Of a stretch of 64,000 nucleotides of DNA, positions 1-13,100 are shown piece after piece. Position numbers and translations under genes: made by a program. Below the pieces are notes generated by a model. The model was given only the letters and a program-made list of their open reading frames with translations, made no database searches and was not told the DNA's origin. How positions within the stretch are numbered: the first letter of the stretch is position 1; each line of letters begins with the position of its first letter. Origin of the DNA: Eucalyptus grandis (Eukaryota > Streptophyta > Magnoliopsida > Myrtales > Myrtaceae); assembly GCF_016545825.1 (NCBI RefSeq), contig NC_052620.1:42656620-42720619 (forward strand). The letters are read 5' to 3'.

Positions 1-777
1 CCTTGGTTAGTTAATAGGTTAATTCATAATTAATCTAATTTCATATCATCATTATTTAACATAGGTTGCACATATGCATTAAAAAATGAATCATCATAAA
101 AAAATCATAAAAGAGCATGCATGTAGAAATATCATGTCATTCATCACATATCACATAGCGCATGCATATTTAGGATTATGTAAATTAGATTGCATACCAT
201 ACATATGGCGATAGTTCAAATTATGCCATATAAATCGCATTTCATATATCATTAAAGTAAAATTCATGCATATTAAATTTAGATTAAGATTGCATAATAA
301 TAAAAACTATGTATCATGCCATTTAGAAATCATGTTTAGAGCATGCATTTTTATTAACTTTTTTTTTTATTGAATGTTATTTTATTGATTGTGCACCGTA
401 TGACCATCATTTGCATGTTAGTAGTTTAAGTTTAAATTAATCAACATTGCCTGCAAAATATTTTTGAAATTAAAATAAAATGGTACCGAAAGGGCATTAG
501 ACTAATCTAGCGTAATCATGTCCCCCGGACCTACTGAATCTCTGGTTCATAAAAGTTAGGTATTCTCCCATACTTTACTTGGGTTTCTAACCAACTCTAA
601 TTGATTAGTGGCGGCTTTAAATTGAAAACAATTATATGTTTAAATATATTAATTTCTTAACATTAAGTCGCGATTGGTAGGACTTGGGAGGGTCCGTGCC
701 AAGTCTTAGGACTTAGTAATCCATTAGCCCTTTCGAATAATTCACCTTAAAAAATGAAATTCGGAAAGGTCGCGACA
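1..777 (-). mobile_element. End of a Ty3/gypsy-type LTR (Tat/Athila-like), running off the left edge
   Basis: Read on the minus strand, an LTR would begin at 777 with TGTCGCGACC, a start typical of Tat/Athila-type gypsy LTRs. To its right, at 778, the sequence joins material that is also found at 11134 and 43175 (copies 2 and 3 of the duplicated block), so 777/778 is an insertion or deletion boundary. The rest (1-770) is AT-rich, absent from the other copies, and has no gene I can recognise. The other end of the element lies outside the window, so neither the full length nor the target-site duplication can be checked. Confidence 0.5.
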
Positions 778-1474
778 AGGACAAGAAATTATGCACGTCT
801 TCTTCATGATACATTCCTCTCTTTCTTCTGGCCCAACTTCACGATACATTCTAAAGCCAGTTCAATTCAGTACTTTCGTATGTTGCAACACGTTTGGTTT
901 GACTTTAGTTGATGAGTACATGAATGGAAATTTTATAGAAAGTAAGCATCAGGAACTTCTTGAAAATAAAAAACCAAAGATCTTCAAAACTAGGGCGGAG
1001 ATGCGTTGCGTCCTTCTGAAGGAGGGATGTTATCATTACGAGGGTTGCAAGGGAAGGCACGTTCGTGTTTGGTGTAGGCCCGAACGTGGCTTTCTTTAAC
1101 GAGGCTTAATTGAATAGTCATTGCTCAAAACACTTTGTCCAGCCGGATTTGTATAAGTTGCACCTGTCACTCGCTTTTTATATGCATTTAGGCAATGTAT
1201 GCAGCGTATATAGTTACAAGTGCTGTGATCATCATTCATATTAAAGCTAGCACCAATGGATGCGCACAATGATCAACATAGAGATCTTGCGACTCGCAAA
1301 GAATGCAGATCTATCTTCCAAGATTCTTTAAATCACTGAATACCAGTGGAAGTTGCCATTGCCAATTAATATGTGCATTATGCTTTTTTATCATATGAAG
1401 ACGGTCTGCTATGCTAAACTTGCTTAGGCATCTTGTTAAATTCCTGTTGTTGTCATATAATACCAAAGCGTAAG

Positions 1475-2379
1475 TGTTGGAGAAATCTTCTTGAAGTGTT
1501 TTGAAGTTGACAAATCGTTTCTATCAGTCTAGTCTGAAGGCTTGCAGACTCTGCTATTTAAAGTCTGAAGACCTTGGGACAGCCGAGACTCAAGACTCAA
1601 AGTCTATCTTCATTGACAGTCTCTAATCCGTTGAAGAAAGGTTATCAAGAACTTGATGTTTCGTTGAGGATTTAACCTTATCAATCGGAGAAGATCTCAT
1701 GGCTGGAGAAGACATAAACGGAGTCCTTTGATTGATCGAAGATTGATTCGATAATTGAAGATCCGGTGATTGCCTAAATATTATTGGAAGGTTCTCGCTT
1801 ATGGAAACCGAGATCCCGATTGTATGGGCGAACGATTGATGGGCTATCAACACGTTCCATTTATAGCTTGGACAATCTTCCTAATTGATTCCGTCCAACG
1901 GGTAGATTGGAGGAATTCCTTTGGTAAGTGCCAACGTGTATGATGGCATAAAGGAGTATATAAGGAAGACTGTCTTAGTTGTTCAAGGTGTGCGCGATAG
2001 AAGAATTCCAAAGTCTGAAGCTCCTTTTTGTTTAGACAAATTCTTTGAGCGAATACTTGTATACGAAAGAGAGAGTATATATTTGTGAGAAATCTTGAGG
2101 AGGTGTGGTAGAACATCTACACTGTGGAATCAAGGCAAAGCCGTGCTGTAACCTCTCTCTTGTTCATAGTGGAATCCAGCCAATAGGCTGTCAGTGAAGA
2201 AGAGTGGACGTAGGCTTGATATAAGCCGAACCACTATAAACCGCGTGTTCAATTTTCTCTTCTCTCAGTCTTACTTTGATTATCGTTTCATCCAACTGTC
2301 TAGTATTGTGCAATTGCTTGAGAAAAATTCTTTATATACCTATTCACCCCCCCTCTAGGTACTCATACTAGCAATATCA
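1475..2379 (+). mobile_element. Solo LTR, Ty1/copia type
   Basis: A 905-bp insertion starts TGTTGGAGAA and ends GCAATATCA, and is flanked by the 5-bp direct repeat GTAAG (1470-1474 and 2380-2384). Copies 2 and 3 of the duplicated block lack it: there the sequence runs straight through the target (CATAAGATGTAGAGG). The run CACCCCCCCTCTAGG just before the end is characteristic of copia (SIRE/Maximus-like) LTR termini. No internal domain or second LTR is present, so it is a solo LTR left by LTR-LTR recombination. The strand is inferred from that terminus. Confidence 0.9.
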
Positions 2380-2447
2380 GTAAGATGTAGAGGTACATGA
2401 GGATTATGCATCAATCTTTTAACCTTGAGTGTTGTTTGGGCATCATG

Positions 2448-3093
2448 TAGGGGTTAACAGTTCCAAGTTCTGTGTGTTCCAAGTTTCGTACAAGTTCCAC
2501 CTGCAACTTAAAACCTATCCATTGGAACAGATTTCTCATTTTTTGGAACCTAAAACCTACTTTATATATCTTGAAACCTAAAACCTATCATATCATAGGT
2601 TTTAGGATTATATTAGTTCCACCTATATAATTAATTGAACGGCCATAATGAATCATCACCTTTAATTATCATCACTTGTTTTTGTAATCCACTAACCACA
2701 ACTTATATTTAGACATGGGAATGATATGAAATATTAACAAAGTAAAAGTCTTTATCATAAAACATAAGCTTAGACTAATGATTCTAGATTGTACGTTCAT
2801 CATCAGACGCCATAAAATACTGCAAGATCGCATGAAGACATAAAACAAGAAAAAAAACAAAACTTGTTCCAGGTTTCAGATTCCATCTATTTAGAACCTA
2901 GAACCCACTCGTTGAAAATAATTCTCTAATTTTTGGAACCTAAAACATACTATGCATACCTTGGAACCCGCAACCAAATAGGTTGCCACCAAATGTTCAG
3001 TTCCAGATTTCACCGGTCCAGATCTTCAGTTCCAAATTCCACCGGTCCAAATATCTAGTTCCAAATTTTACCTTGGAACCATGCTCATCCCTA
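2448..3093. mobile_element. hAT-like non-autonomous DNA transposon (MITE)
   Basis: This 646-bp insertion in copy 1 is absent from copies 2 and 3. Its ends are related inverted repeats: TAGGGGTTAACAGTTCC on the left and, on the other strand, TAGGGATGAGCATGGTTCC on the right. It is flanked by an imperfect 8-bp duplication, GCATCATG (2440-2447) and GCATTGTG (3094-3101). An 8-bp target duplication is the hAT signature. Inside are many short repeats of the words GGTTCC/GGAACC and AAAACCTA. It encodes nothing. Confidence 0.75.
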
Positions 3094-3101
3094 GCATTGT
3101 G

Positions 3102-5012
3102 GATGTCATGCTTAGTAGCTAGTTTTTTTCAATCTTTTAAAGAAAAAGACCCCTTAGCGAGATTCGTAGTACCTTCTTGGAAAAGAAGACCTGAAGTCGA
3201 CTGACCTCATGCCTGATAGGCTTGCGCATCATCAACGCCGGAAATCCGTCACACACTGGGCATTAAATAAACCAAATTGCAGAGAGGGTGAGAAGAGCAA
3301 CGCAACTATACTATTACAATAAACAACATCCTGAAGCGAAGTTGTACATGTAAGGAGGGAGGATCAGATTACAGCCCGAGGTGTCGCTTTCTTTTCGCGT
3401 GGGAGAGTCGGGATTTGCGGGTCTCGACCCCCAAGGGATAAAGTCAATGAACTTAGCGAATGAAACACACGAAATCATGTAATAAATCATCGACATTATT
3501 CGGGCAATGCACATCTGAGACGGTCTGAATTCCCCAGGACCGCTTTCGAGGATTATTGTTAATAATGAGTGGGGTTACGCGTGGAGGCCATGCGCCTTTG
3601 GGATTGGGCATTAGTTTAAGTGATCAAACCTGACGTGGGATGCGGCTAGGCTATCCCCTTAAGTTTTCAATGATTCTGACATGAAGAAAAAGATGGAAAG
3701 TGGCGTGAAACCGCACAGATGCTGCCAGAGAAGGCGGGCAAAGAGTGGTCGAACATATAAAATGGAGGAAGAAAGGTATAGATGGAATAATATTAAGCAC
3801 CAACTGAGGTGTTGGATTCCGTCCGAACGCGCAGCACTTAACACGGATTGGAATTTAATCAGGGTGCATCTGCTTCTCTCTTTTTCCCCCATGATTTGAC
3901 TTCTTGTTCTCTTGTTTCGCTTGAATCTTCTAGCTCTTCAAAGAAAGCAATTAAGGAGCATTGACAAATTAATCTCAAATTAATTTTTTAACAATCAAAA
4001 ACTCAAAATCGATATATTCGTGATAAATTTATTTCAAACTAATTTTTTGTGATGTGTGTATCGGTTTGGAGTTATTCGTGATATTAAGCTTTTTAATAAA
4101 TGTGCTGAATATCAAGGTGAAGGGGAAAACAAAAGGGAGATATTTGGAATATAATTAAGAAAGAAAAGCATGGCGCGAGACGATCGACCGGTCTTCGTCT
4201 ATGGATTTGTACCGCGTAGAAAGAGAACCACGAGGAAAAGCCAAAGCATGACGTGGGGGATGTGAAGGAGTGTGGAGGGCACACGCGTGAAGGAGTGTGG
4301 AGGACACACGCCCGCCCCCACTGCGCACGCCATGACGAGGGCATCGTTCGGACAAAGAAAAATGGGAAAGGTCGAAAACCAGATGCAGATGCTGTCGTCA
4401 GGTGAGGAGTAATCAGAAGCATGTCGGAAGGCGATAGGCATGGGAATTAGGATCTGTAGCGTTCACACCTTAAGGATCGCATTCAATAGCATCATCATGG
4501 GGGCATAACTTGCTCGAGGGGCAAAAACAATATGCGGATCTCGTCTCGTTTTCTCCCCTTTTTCAAGGGACCAGCATCATCTCCCTTTACTTGGCAACGA
4601 AACTTGACAACCAATTACATAGCACAATCACATACATAACCGGATCTCAAACAATTCCATCTCAATGTCATTTACGCCTTTGCCACTAGGCAACTCGTTA
4701 AGAATTAGCTGCCAAATCACGACATTGGAAAGTGAACTTTTTTTACACACGAAGGATTTCCAATTCAATGCATATAATATGATGGCTTAGTCCCCAAGCA
4801 CATGCGCTTACGGAGTTAACCAAATAAGCAAAGCCCCATAACGTTTTCATCTTTATTCATAATCTGATCCACTACTTATCGATATAGTTTCTAAGACAAC
4901 CCATATCAAGCATCTTTTCCAGTTACTGGTACAAAATCGGAGGATGGGATGCATTCATCCCGCTTGAACAAATCACAAAAGAAGTTCGACTTATAAATTT
5001 TGCCTCTCTTCG
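3102..5012. other. Duplicated non-coding block X (copy 1), no gene recognised
   Basis: This is shared with 11880-14159 and 43940-45967. ORFs here are short, and their frames are not preserved between the three copies, which argues against coding. An AT-rich stretch (3960-4090) is built from degenerate words such as TGATAAATTTATT and AACTAATTTTTT, and is longer in copy 2 (12800-13200). Confidence 0.6.
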
Positions 5013-5704
5013 TTACTTCAGCTTTTCAAACAATTTCGTAGCCACCTGCAATGCACCAGAATATTTTTCAGCAGAGGGACATCTATAATCCACAGTGGCA
5101 TCATTTACTCGAGGGAAGGAGTACTCACGCAGTTGTCAATGCAGTGCCGATAATCGAAGTATTGTCCCGTGCAGTGCTTGTGCCCGCTCTCGTCGCCCTC
5201 TACTCTCTTGACACATGCCTGAACCAATAGAAAAACAAAAGCCATCTCATTCGCTTGAGAGGTCTAGGAGGCTACGCAATGAAACCTTGGCATCATCGGA
5301 AAAGAGGCCCTACGCTAAGAAAACCAAAAAACTTGAGATTCTGAGGGTGAGAATCACAATATCGTTCTATCCCAAACAAGCAAACCTTTCTTTCGCCTAT
5401 GATAACATCATGCTTCAGTTTGCACCACAGAATGCTTACTCTTTTAACAACGGTAAAAGAACAGCATGTAGTATTGAGTAAATGATAATACAGTAACACC
5501 TGTGACACTAAAAAGTTCTTCAAAAGTAGTACACTGTTCAAACGAAGCTATAATCACCATCACCATCCTCAAAATTGCTTTATATAAGTAAAGGAGACCG
5601 CTTTAGTGTACCTTATATTCAAGCAAAGGTTTCACACATTTTAACTTGCACAACCCTTCGAGATACTTCTTCATGTCAACAAGTTCCTCGTCTGCCCTAG
5701 ACAT
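5013..5704 (-). CDS. QCR6: Cytochrome b-c1 complex subunit 6 (hinge protein), duplicate copy 1, 5'-truncated gene
   Basis: Complex III hinge subunit of the mitochondrial inner membrane, which supports cytochrome c1-cytochrome c electron transfer. Three minus-strand exons can be read: 5612-5704, 5129-5218 and 5013-5045, with GT donors and AG acceptors, joining in frame to 71 residues and a TAA stop. The family's core CVKR-EGDESGHKHCTGQY is intact, with the Cys pairs CKLKC and HC/NC and the tail VATKLFEKLK. The start used is ATG at 5704 (MSRADEE). In the family the protein begins MADEE and is about 69 residues; here the true first exon appears to be missing, because homology to complete copy 3 stops near 6060. 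Unusual changes are DYRHC where W is expected after DY, and EGLCKLKC for E(S/L)CKPKC. Expression is doubtful without the promoter, so it may be a young pseudogene. Confidence 0.7.
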
Positions 5705-6600
5705 AACACAGCTTTTTAGGGGAATACAATTGATATAAAGGCATGGTGCAGCATACTTGCTTGAAGATGGAACATATCGGAAAGATTTTGAAAGAACTTG
5801 CATACAATAAATAGATAAATTTATCGAGGGTCCTACAAAACCTATTCTCTTTAATGAACTCAAAATGCCTTTTCAGAGATTCATAAGATAAATCATTACA
5901 TAAAAGTCATATCAGAAAATCAACTTAACAATAACAAAAAATGTTACATAACAACAATTAAACAACGATTTGCTGCCATCATATTGAGAGAACTTTTCAC
6001 GAGCCAAGCGATATCACAGTGTTTCTTCCCCATTGAGCAATGTCATATAAAACGATCCTGAATACGAAGATAAGAAATCGATATCCAAATAATAAACATT
6101 CTAAAAACATGAAATCGGGTTGATAAATAGAAAAAATATAATGTCATATGACTTGAGACTGCAAAGAAATTCTACGATTGGGCTACTTTAAGTGGCAAGT
6201 TGCCCAACAGGACAATTTACATCCTTAAAAAAAGACTAATAAAGGGCTTATGGAAGAGATTAGGCGCTCTCTTTTGTTTCTTCTCACGAAAGAGCTAATG
6301 CGACCCATCGTTTCTCTTTGCACAGAGGAGCGTTTTTAATCATGGCATGGAAATGTGGTTTTTACTTTTCTAGACTTGTGGCGGATAATGGGCTGAAGAT
6401 TTGGAGTGGATTTGAAACGCATTCGGACCCCAAAAATCAAGCTTCTACTAAAATCATGGTTCAACCGTCGGAATTCGGGTCTGTCCGGGTCGTATGGACT
6501 TCGACTAATTAAAATGGGTCTACTGTTCAACCGGACCGGTTTCTGGTTTAATTAGTTGAAATGGCAGAGCGCTTCTGGTACGGATTTAAAGACATTGTAA
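5705..6600. other. Former QCR6 intron, then unique junction sequence
   Basis: Bases 5705-6060 match the QCR6 copy 3 intron region (46651-47350). Bases 6060-6600 match nothing else in the window and include the join between QCR6 copy 1 and the next VTL block. No gene is recognised; the ORFs at 6318-6530 overlap on opposite strands and look accidental. Confidence 0.5.
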
Positions 6601-7506
6601 CTATGTTTCATTGTGTCGTCATTGTTCAGTTGGTTTCATGTGGAAATTAAGCGGTATAATATGACGGGCCTGGCATGAAATGAAAAGCTTTAGGCCAAGA
6701 TACTATTGGCGCAAAAGTACACAGATTTCTTTCAAGCTCATCCTCTAGGCAATTGTCAGTACTTCTATTTGTTTCAATAATTATGAAATGGACCTATGCA
6801 TAGGTGGACTTAGATAACTATCATATTCTATTAGGTTTTCAAGACAAAATTGATTTGTATCAAGTGCAAGATGATAAATGCGATCGACATGGCATTGATG
6901 AAGATTAAGGGTCATATATTATATAATAGTATCATCACCTATCAATCGAGAATTATCATCACAGAAACAAACTTAATCGCTTTTGGAATGTAAAAGTGCC
7001 AGTAAATTAACTAGATTTTATCCGCAAGACTGAACTATGAAGTCTGATTTTGATGGGAATTTCCTTATGCATATTAGTTAGTTTATGGGGATTTTCGGAA
7101 AGATTGCTTCAGAAGTACTTATCAAGTTACACGTAATAGGATAGGAATGTCTAAGTAATAATTATGTTATTTCGATGGTGCCTCTCAGCCCCCGACCTCC
7201 TCGCCCTGGTGACCGTCGCTGCGATTTCCACTGGAGAGAGGAGAAAGGGTGGGCCATCGAGGCGAGTGGCTCAACAGCATAGCAAGATGGTGGCAGCAGC
7301 GGCGAGGGGTGGAGAGAGGAGAAGAGTCTGCTATGTGTGCGCACAGTTGAGTGCGAAATAGGGTGGACGAAAAAATGGGTATTAGGAGTGAGCATTTCTT
7401 GCGGCTCCTGCTAGACCAAAGTGATCAGTTCTGGGTAGTTCCCGATCTACAAATTTAGAACCAGCAATAATCAGTCTGGTTCCCAATTCCTCACGCAGAA
7501 CTGGAC

Positions 7507-8058
7507 TGATTGGACGAGATTGACGAATGAGAAGAAATCGAATACAGAACAAGATCTTGAACAATCAATGAGAATACCTCAGCTTCTGATATATTTCTTC
7601 TTCAGAACTTCAAGTTCATTCTTTACACGATTTTCTCCATTTCCCAGATACAAAAGACGGAGAGAAAGCTCCGAATGAATCAAGAAAAACTAGTGACTGA
7701 AAACTAACAATGAACTCTCGCTACTCCTTCTCTCGTTCTCTCTTTTCCTTTTATACTAAATGACGAGCTCAACTGTTTTCTGTTATAGAATTGTTACAAC
7801 AGAATAATATGAAAAACACACGTGCATTTCTTCTGACTGTGCAGCTCCTTTAATTTGCTTGACCTGCTTCTGTGTTTCAGGTTTTGTTGTCACGGATCGC
7901 CAGCTCCTGCTGTCATGGATCGCCAGCTCATCAGTTTAATTGGATCGCCAATCTCACAACCTTCCTCTGTTTCGATTGCTTCTTCAAGTTTGGCTTTTCT
8001 ACTGTCACTGACTTTTATGCTCTTCTGATCTTTCAATACCTGTTTAATTCCTCTAACA
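7507..8058 (-). mobile_element. LTR-like insertion present only in VTL block 1
   Basis: Compared with VTL block 2 (33380-33400), this block has about 550 extra bases. On the minus strand the insert starts TGTTAGAGGAATTAAACAGG and ends CTCGTCCAATCA, so it has TG...CA ends. It contains a promoter-like stretch (GTATAAAAGG, minus strand, near 7750). This looks like a solo copia LTR, but I could not find a matching 5-bp target duplication, so the exact edges are uncertain. Confidence 0.5.
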
Positions 8059-9343
8059 GAAGCCGACCCGGTTTGCCTTTTCCTTTTCCCCTCCTCTATT
8101 AATAAGTGAACCACTTAGAGGCAATTATTAATCTTAATCTGTCAAAGTTGAATGGTAAGTCATTACCTGGTAGCACTCATGACGAAGTTGTGGACCTTAA
8201 AATTAAGGTTAGTGGACTCTTCACACATTAATTTTGGTTTGAAAATTCCTTTCGTGCAACCAAATAGCAGATCCTACCTAATGAGCGGTAGTATTACTAA
8301 ATGCCTGCATATGAAAGCAACAAAAAAGAAAGGAAAAAAACAAAAAAAACAAAAAAAGAGAAAGAACACCACCTGCTCCAATTGGACCCGATCAATTTCC
8401 AGTTTTAGGTTTTAAGGTGGGAACCAACGCACCCTAAAATTGATCATCCCTCATAGGTACGAGTTTTGAGGATGGATGTGTTTTTATTTTTTTCTTTTAA
8501 GAAAGTTGATAATCTAATATTTTCTGTTGAGTTGATGATTTTTCTCTATATGTTCATATAAACTTGAATATGTTTATTTTTTTCTCACAACGATCTCTAA
8601 TAGATTTTCCTGATTTTGTATACCGCGATCATGCCTATGGTTTTAATTACACTTACCGTGTACCAAAGACATTCCGAGTCAACCGCAACAAGCCCATGAG
8701 ATTTGAAACCTGATTTCGTGATCCATCGTGACAGAATCGATACATCCTCTCCCATCTTCCTCTAATATTCCTGCGGCCATACCTAGAAATGTCTCGCGCG
8801 GTAATGGAATAGCACACACCATCAACTTTGGCCTCTTGTTTCCAACCCTTGTGGTCCGATTACAGATAAATCGTAGCAAAACATAAGACATGAAAAGGCA
8901 AGGAGCAGGACTCATTAAACGCATTCGTGAACAAAAAGATAAGAGAGAAATTAAGGGGAACGGTAGCGAGGAAGAGAACAAGAAGAAAATCGAGGGTAAT
9001 TATCACACATAACATTGCTTAGACTTCTGTCTTTAGCTTATAGATCTACAGCAGTGCATTTTCAAGATGGACAGATCCAAAAACGAACTTGAGCTCTCAC
9101 AACTCAGAAATGAAATATACGAGACATCTTGATGCTACAGAAAAATAAAAGAAAGGAAAAAAAAAAGGAAAAGGGAAGTTGGTCGTGGATGCCTCATAAT
9201 GTGCCCTAGCTAGAATCAAGCTTTCTTCAAGCAAAGCAAGCGAGGGACTACATCCATTACGACCTAAGAAGATAGAGCATGTTAATGTTATTGCTGGTTA
9301 TTAATACCCATCAAGGAAAAACTACATACGATGCTCACAACTC

Positions 9344-10027
9344 CTATACACCAGCAGAGCCAACCAGCTTGGTCAACCCAAAGGTGAGGCCCATGGCCAA
9401 CCACCCTCCAACCAACACCCTAGAAGCCGACTTCGCCACCGGTGCTTTCCCCAGCACTGCACTCAGCCAGCCAAACCCGATCAAGGCCAGGCTCACCGCC
9501 GCTATCACCACCGCCAGTCTCACCTTGTACTCCTTTACAAACGCCGCCGCTAGGAGCGGAACAAGTGCCCCCACCGCGAAAGCCAGTGCTGATGCCCCCG
9601 CAGCCTGCCATGGGCTTGGAAGCTTCTCCTTCCTTGCGTCTATTTCTTCAGCTCCTAGTGCTCCGTTTCTGTCCTCTCTCTTGATCTGGGCGACCTCGAT
9701 GTCGTACTGCGAGTACACGGATACGAGCTCCCCGATGGCCATGCTGCAGGCTCCGCCAATCAGCCCCGCCACCCCGGTTATCACCATAGTCTTGGAGTCT
9801 TTGCGGACAGCACCGACACCCATCATGAGTGACGCCGTGGAAAGCAGGCCATCATTCGCACCCAGCACGGCGGCACGGAGCCACTGAGCTCGCTTTGAGA
9901 AGTCGACGACCTCCACCTCTTGCTCGGGGGCTTGTTTGGTTTGTCCCTCGAGGTCAACTTTGAGGGGAGGAGAAGGGGGAGGCGATTGTTGGTGGTCTTG
10001 TGGTTGAGTGGATAGTGCCGTTGCCAT
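9344..10027 (-). CDS. Vacuolar iron transporter-like protein (VTL, nodulin-21 family), copy 1
   Basis: Intronless gene for a 227-aa protein of the VIT1/CCC1 family, VTL branch. These proteins move Fe2+ (and possibly Mn2+) into the vacuole. The hallmark segments are all present: RAQWLRAAVLGANDGLLST (first membrane helix, about residues 46-64), MMGVGAVRKDSKTM, GACSMAIGELVSVYSQYDIE (about 90-110) and the helix-forming AGASALAFAVGALVPLLAA. Five membrane segments are visible. The loop after helix 2 is short, as in VTLs, without the long metal-binding domain of VIT1. The N-terminal 45 residues are Pro/Gln-rich and probably cytosolic. ATG at 10027 is chosen because it begins the conserved frame and has a TATA box about 107 bases upstream. 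It is about 94% identical to copy 2 (13 differences counted by eye). Both copies are intact. Confidence 0.93.
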   Translation of the reverse strand: MATALSTQPQDHQQSPPPSPPLKVDLEGQTKQAPEQEVEVVDFSKRAQWLRAAVLGANDGLLSTASLMMGVGAVRKDSKTMVITGVAGLIGGACSMAIGELVSVYSQYDIEVAQIKREDRNGALGAEEIDARKEKLPSPWQAAGASALAFAVGALVPLLAAAFVKEYKVRLAVVIAAVSLALIGFGWLSAVLGKAPVAKSASRVLVGGWLAMGLTFGLTKLVGSAGV

Positions 10028-10133
10028 AGATGGATGGAGAGAGATGAGTTAATATGAGGAAGCTCCAGAAATGAAAGGAATATTAGAGAGGAAGATAAGA
10101 GGGCGTGTGGAGGGCACACTCCCTGAGAGAAGC

Positions 10134-10141
10134 TATTTATA
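10134..10141 (-). promoter_or_regulatory. TATA box of VTL copy 1
   Basis: TATAAATA on the minus strand, 107 bases upstream of the VTL ATG. It is conserved at the same place in copy 2 (42196-42203), with near-identical sequence between the box and the ATG. Transcription would start near 10105, giving a roughly 75-base leader. Confidence 0.75.
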
Positions 10142-13100
10142 GAGAAATGTGTACGTTATAGAATAATATACAAGTGGAGTATGGTGGAAGATGGGACATG
10201 GGCTTCTATAGTTGGTGGAATCTAAGGTGTTCACACCTGAGTAGGATTATATTTTTCAGTAGAATGAAAAAACCTTTGCGAGTGATGAAATGCAAGCTAC
10301 TTCATTTTCATGTTTTTTATGGAAAACAAACCTTTTTCAGAAGCTAAATAAGAGAACAGATTAATCGAGGGACAAGCTATCCACATAAAATGAGAGCTAT
10401 CTTCGGGGCATTTCCGGATAATGGGATCAGATGAGTTCACATTCTATAATTTGCGGATAGGTGCCTCCATATGCATGTTGACTGCTCTTATAATGTAATA
10501 TGAGGTCTCATTACACTTCCTCCAGAAATAATAGGACAACTTGTACCATTGTTTTCGTTTATTTCTAATGGAACAACCGGAGTTCTTAAAGCATTCAACT
10601 AATCCTCGTCGAGCGCGACAATCTCTGCATCCCACACACACTCGAAAATTACAGGAGATGACTAAGGTTTGCACTCCTAAGGGTGGCCCTAAGACAATGG
10701 ACAATCATGATGATTTGAATCCAAGCCTTGAGTGAGGAAGACAAATATGCTTACCACTTGAGCAATCTTTTCGGAATGAGTAATAACATACTTACTCATC
10801 TTGAGTGCAGACAAAACAAAATCCTTACAAAACCGAGAATCCCGAATGATAGTTTTATTCGATATGGATAGTGTTAAAGTTAGATGCTCACTAGTAAGAT
10901 GTGCGCAAAGCACACGCCATTTTATCAACACGTTCCACTAAATTTATTCTTTGAGCTTATATTGAATATATAGAGAAATGAATAGCCTGAACTATGAAAG
11001 CTAAAATCATCATACAACTTCCATATTTGACAAAGTTTACCAATTCCGCAAGATCCCCAAAAACTATAGACTTTAGATGTTATACCACACGCCCATCATT
11101 CGACGTTGTTACCTGAAAATAATACATGAGGGCAAGAATTTATGCACTTCTTCTTCATAATACATTCCTCCTTTTCTTCTGGCGCAACCTCACAATACAT
11201 TATCAAACCAGTTCAGTTTAGTACTTTTGTATGTTGCCATATGTTTGATTTGAGTTCAGGTGATGAGTAGATGAATCGAAATCTTGCAGAAAGTAAGCAT
11301 CACGAACTTCTTTAAAATAAAAAACGAAAGATCTTTAAAACTAGGGCAAAGATGCGTTGCGTCCTTCCGAAGGATGTTACCTTTACGAGAGTTGCAAGGG
11401 AAGGCACGGTCGTGTTTGGTGTAGGCCCAAACGTGGCTTTCTTTAACGAGGCTTAACTGAATTGTCATTTCTATCAGACACTTTGTCCCACAGGATTTGT
11501 ATAAGTTGCACCTGTAACTCTGCTTTTTATATGCATTTAGGTAATATATGTAGCGTATATAGTTACTAATACCATGATCATCATTCATATTGAAGCTAGC
11601 ACCAGCGAATGCGCACATCCATCTGCATAAAGATCTTGCAACTCGCATAGAATGTAGATCTATCTTCCAAGATTCTTTAAATTGCTAATTACCAGTGGAA
11701 GTTGCTGTTGCCAATTCCTATGTGCATTATTCATTTTTATCATGTGAAGATGGTCTGCTATGCTAAACTTGCTTGGGCATCTCCCTAAAATACCGTTGTT
11801 TCATATAATACTGAAGCATAAGATGTAGAGGTACATGAGGATTATGCATTATTCTTTTAACCTCGAGCTTTGTCTGGCATCATGGTCATGGACATCATAC
11901 TTAGTAGCTAGTTTTTTTCACTCTTTTAAAGGAAAAGATCTACCGTGGCATTTATAGTTCCTTCTTGGAAAAGAAGACCTAAAGTCGACTGACCTCATGC
12001 CTGATATGCTTGCGCATCATCGACACCCGAAATCCATTGAACACTGTACATTAAAATAAACCAAGTTGCAGAGAGGGCGTGAAGAGCAAGGCAACTATCC
12101 TATTACAATAGACAGCGTCCTGAAGCGAAGCTGTCGTTGTAAGGGGGGAGGATCGTCAGATTACAGCGGAAGGTGTCGCTTCCTTTTCGCTTGGGAGAGT
12201 TGGGACTTGCAGGCCTCGACCGCCAAGAGAGAAAGTCAATGAACTTAGCGAATCAAATACATGAAATCATGTCATGAATCATCGAAATTATTCGGGCAAT
12301 GCACATCTGAGACAGTCTGAATTCCCCAGGGGACCCCTTTAGAGGATTATCGTTAATAAATAATGGGGTTTCGTGTGGAGGCCATACGCCTGAGGGATAT
12401 GGCATTAGTTTAAGCGATGAAACCTGACCCCGGATGCCACTCGGTTATCCCCTTTACTTGATTTTTCAATGATTCTGACATAAAGTAAAAGATGGAAAGT
12501 GGCATGCAACCGCATAGATGCTGCCGCCGAAGGCGGGCAAAGAGACGTTGAACATATAAAATGGGGGAAGAAAGGTACAAATGGAATAAAATTAAGCACT
12601 TGGATTCAACCGGAACGTGCAGCACTTAACACAGATTGAAACTTAATCAGGGTGCTTCTGCTTCTCTCTCTCTCCCTTCGATTTGACTTGTTGTTCTCTT
12701 GTTTCGCTCAAATCTTTTAAAGTTCTCTCTCTCCCTTCGATTTGACTTGTTGTTCTCTTGTTTCGCTCAAATCTTCTAACTCTTTAAAGAAAGCGATTAG
12801 AAAGCATCGACACATTTTGTAAATGGTTAATATCACGAAAAATCATAAACTAATACATTTATAACAAATAAACTCTAAACTAATTATTTTACTACCAAAA
12901 ATTCCAAAGCGATACGCCCGTAACAAATTTATTCTAAATTAATTTTTTGACCATAAAAAACCCCCCCAAATTGATATATTTATTTCATTATTAATTTACG
13001 AAAAATCACAAACTAATAAATTTGTGACAAACAAAAAATAAAAACTCCAAACTAGTACATCTATTAATTACCACGTCATATTAAACTCAACAATTTGACG

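Larger units (their letters stand above)
778..6060. repeat. Segmental duplication, copy 1 (block X plus 3' part of QCR6)
   Basis: This stretch aligns by eye with 11134-14783 and 43175-47350, apart from insertions at 1475-2379 and 2448-3093. Shared landmarks include the words around GGGCAATGCACATCTGAGA (3503, 12296, 44341), the GCGCACGCCATGACG motif and the QCR6 exons. Homology with copy 3 fades near 6060 (47350 in copy 3). A VTL gene expected on the left, by analogy with the other copies, is not present because the left edge is an LTR. Block X itself (778-5012) shows no recognisable gene. Confidence 0.85.

Noticed and set aside
8679..8981. 100-codon minus-strand ORF 3' of VTL copy 1
   Set aside because: No recognised family, and its counterpart in copy 2 is split by a retroelement; not enough to call a gene.
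9279..9887. 202-codon plus-strand ORF over VTL copy 1 (and 172 codons at 41431-41949)
   Set aside because: It is antisense to the VTL gene and results from its GC-rich codon usage; the minus frame has all family motifs.
9823..10119. Minus-strand frame overlapping the VTL leader, possible upstream ORF
   Set aside because: Its first codon is GTG, not ATG, and the frame only runs into the VTL coding region; the copy 2 frame is the same by descent.
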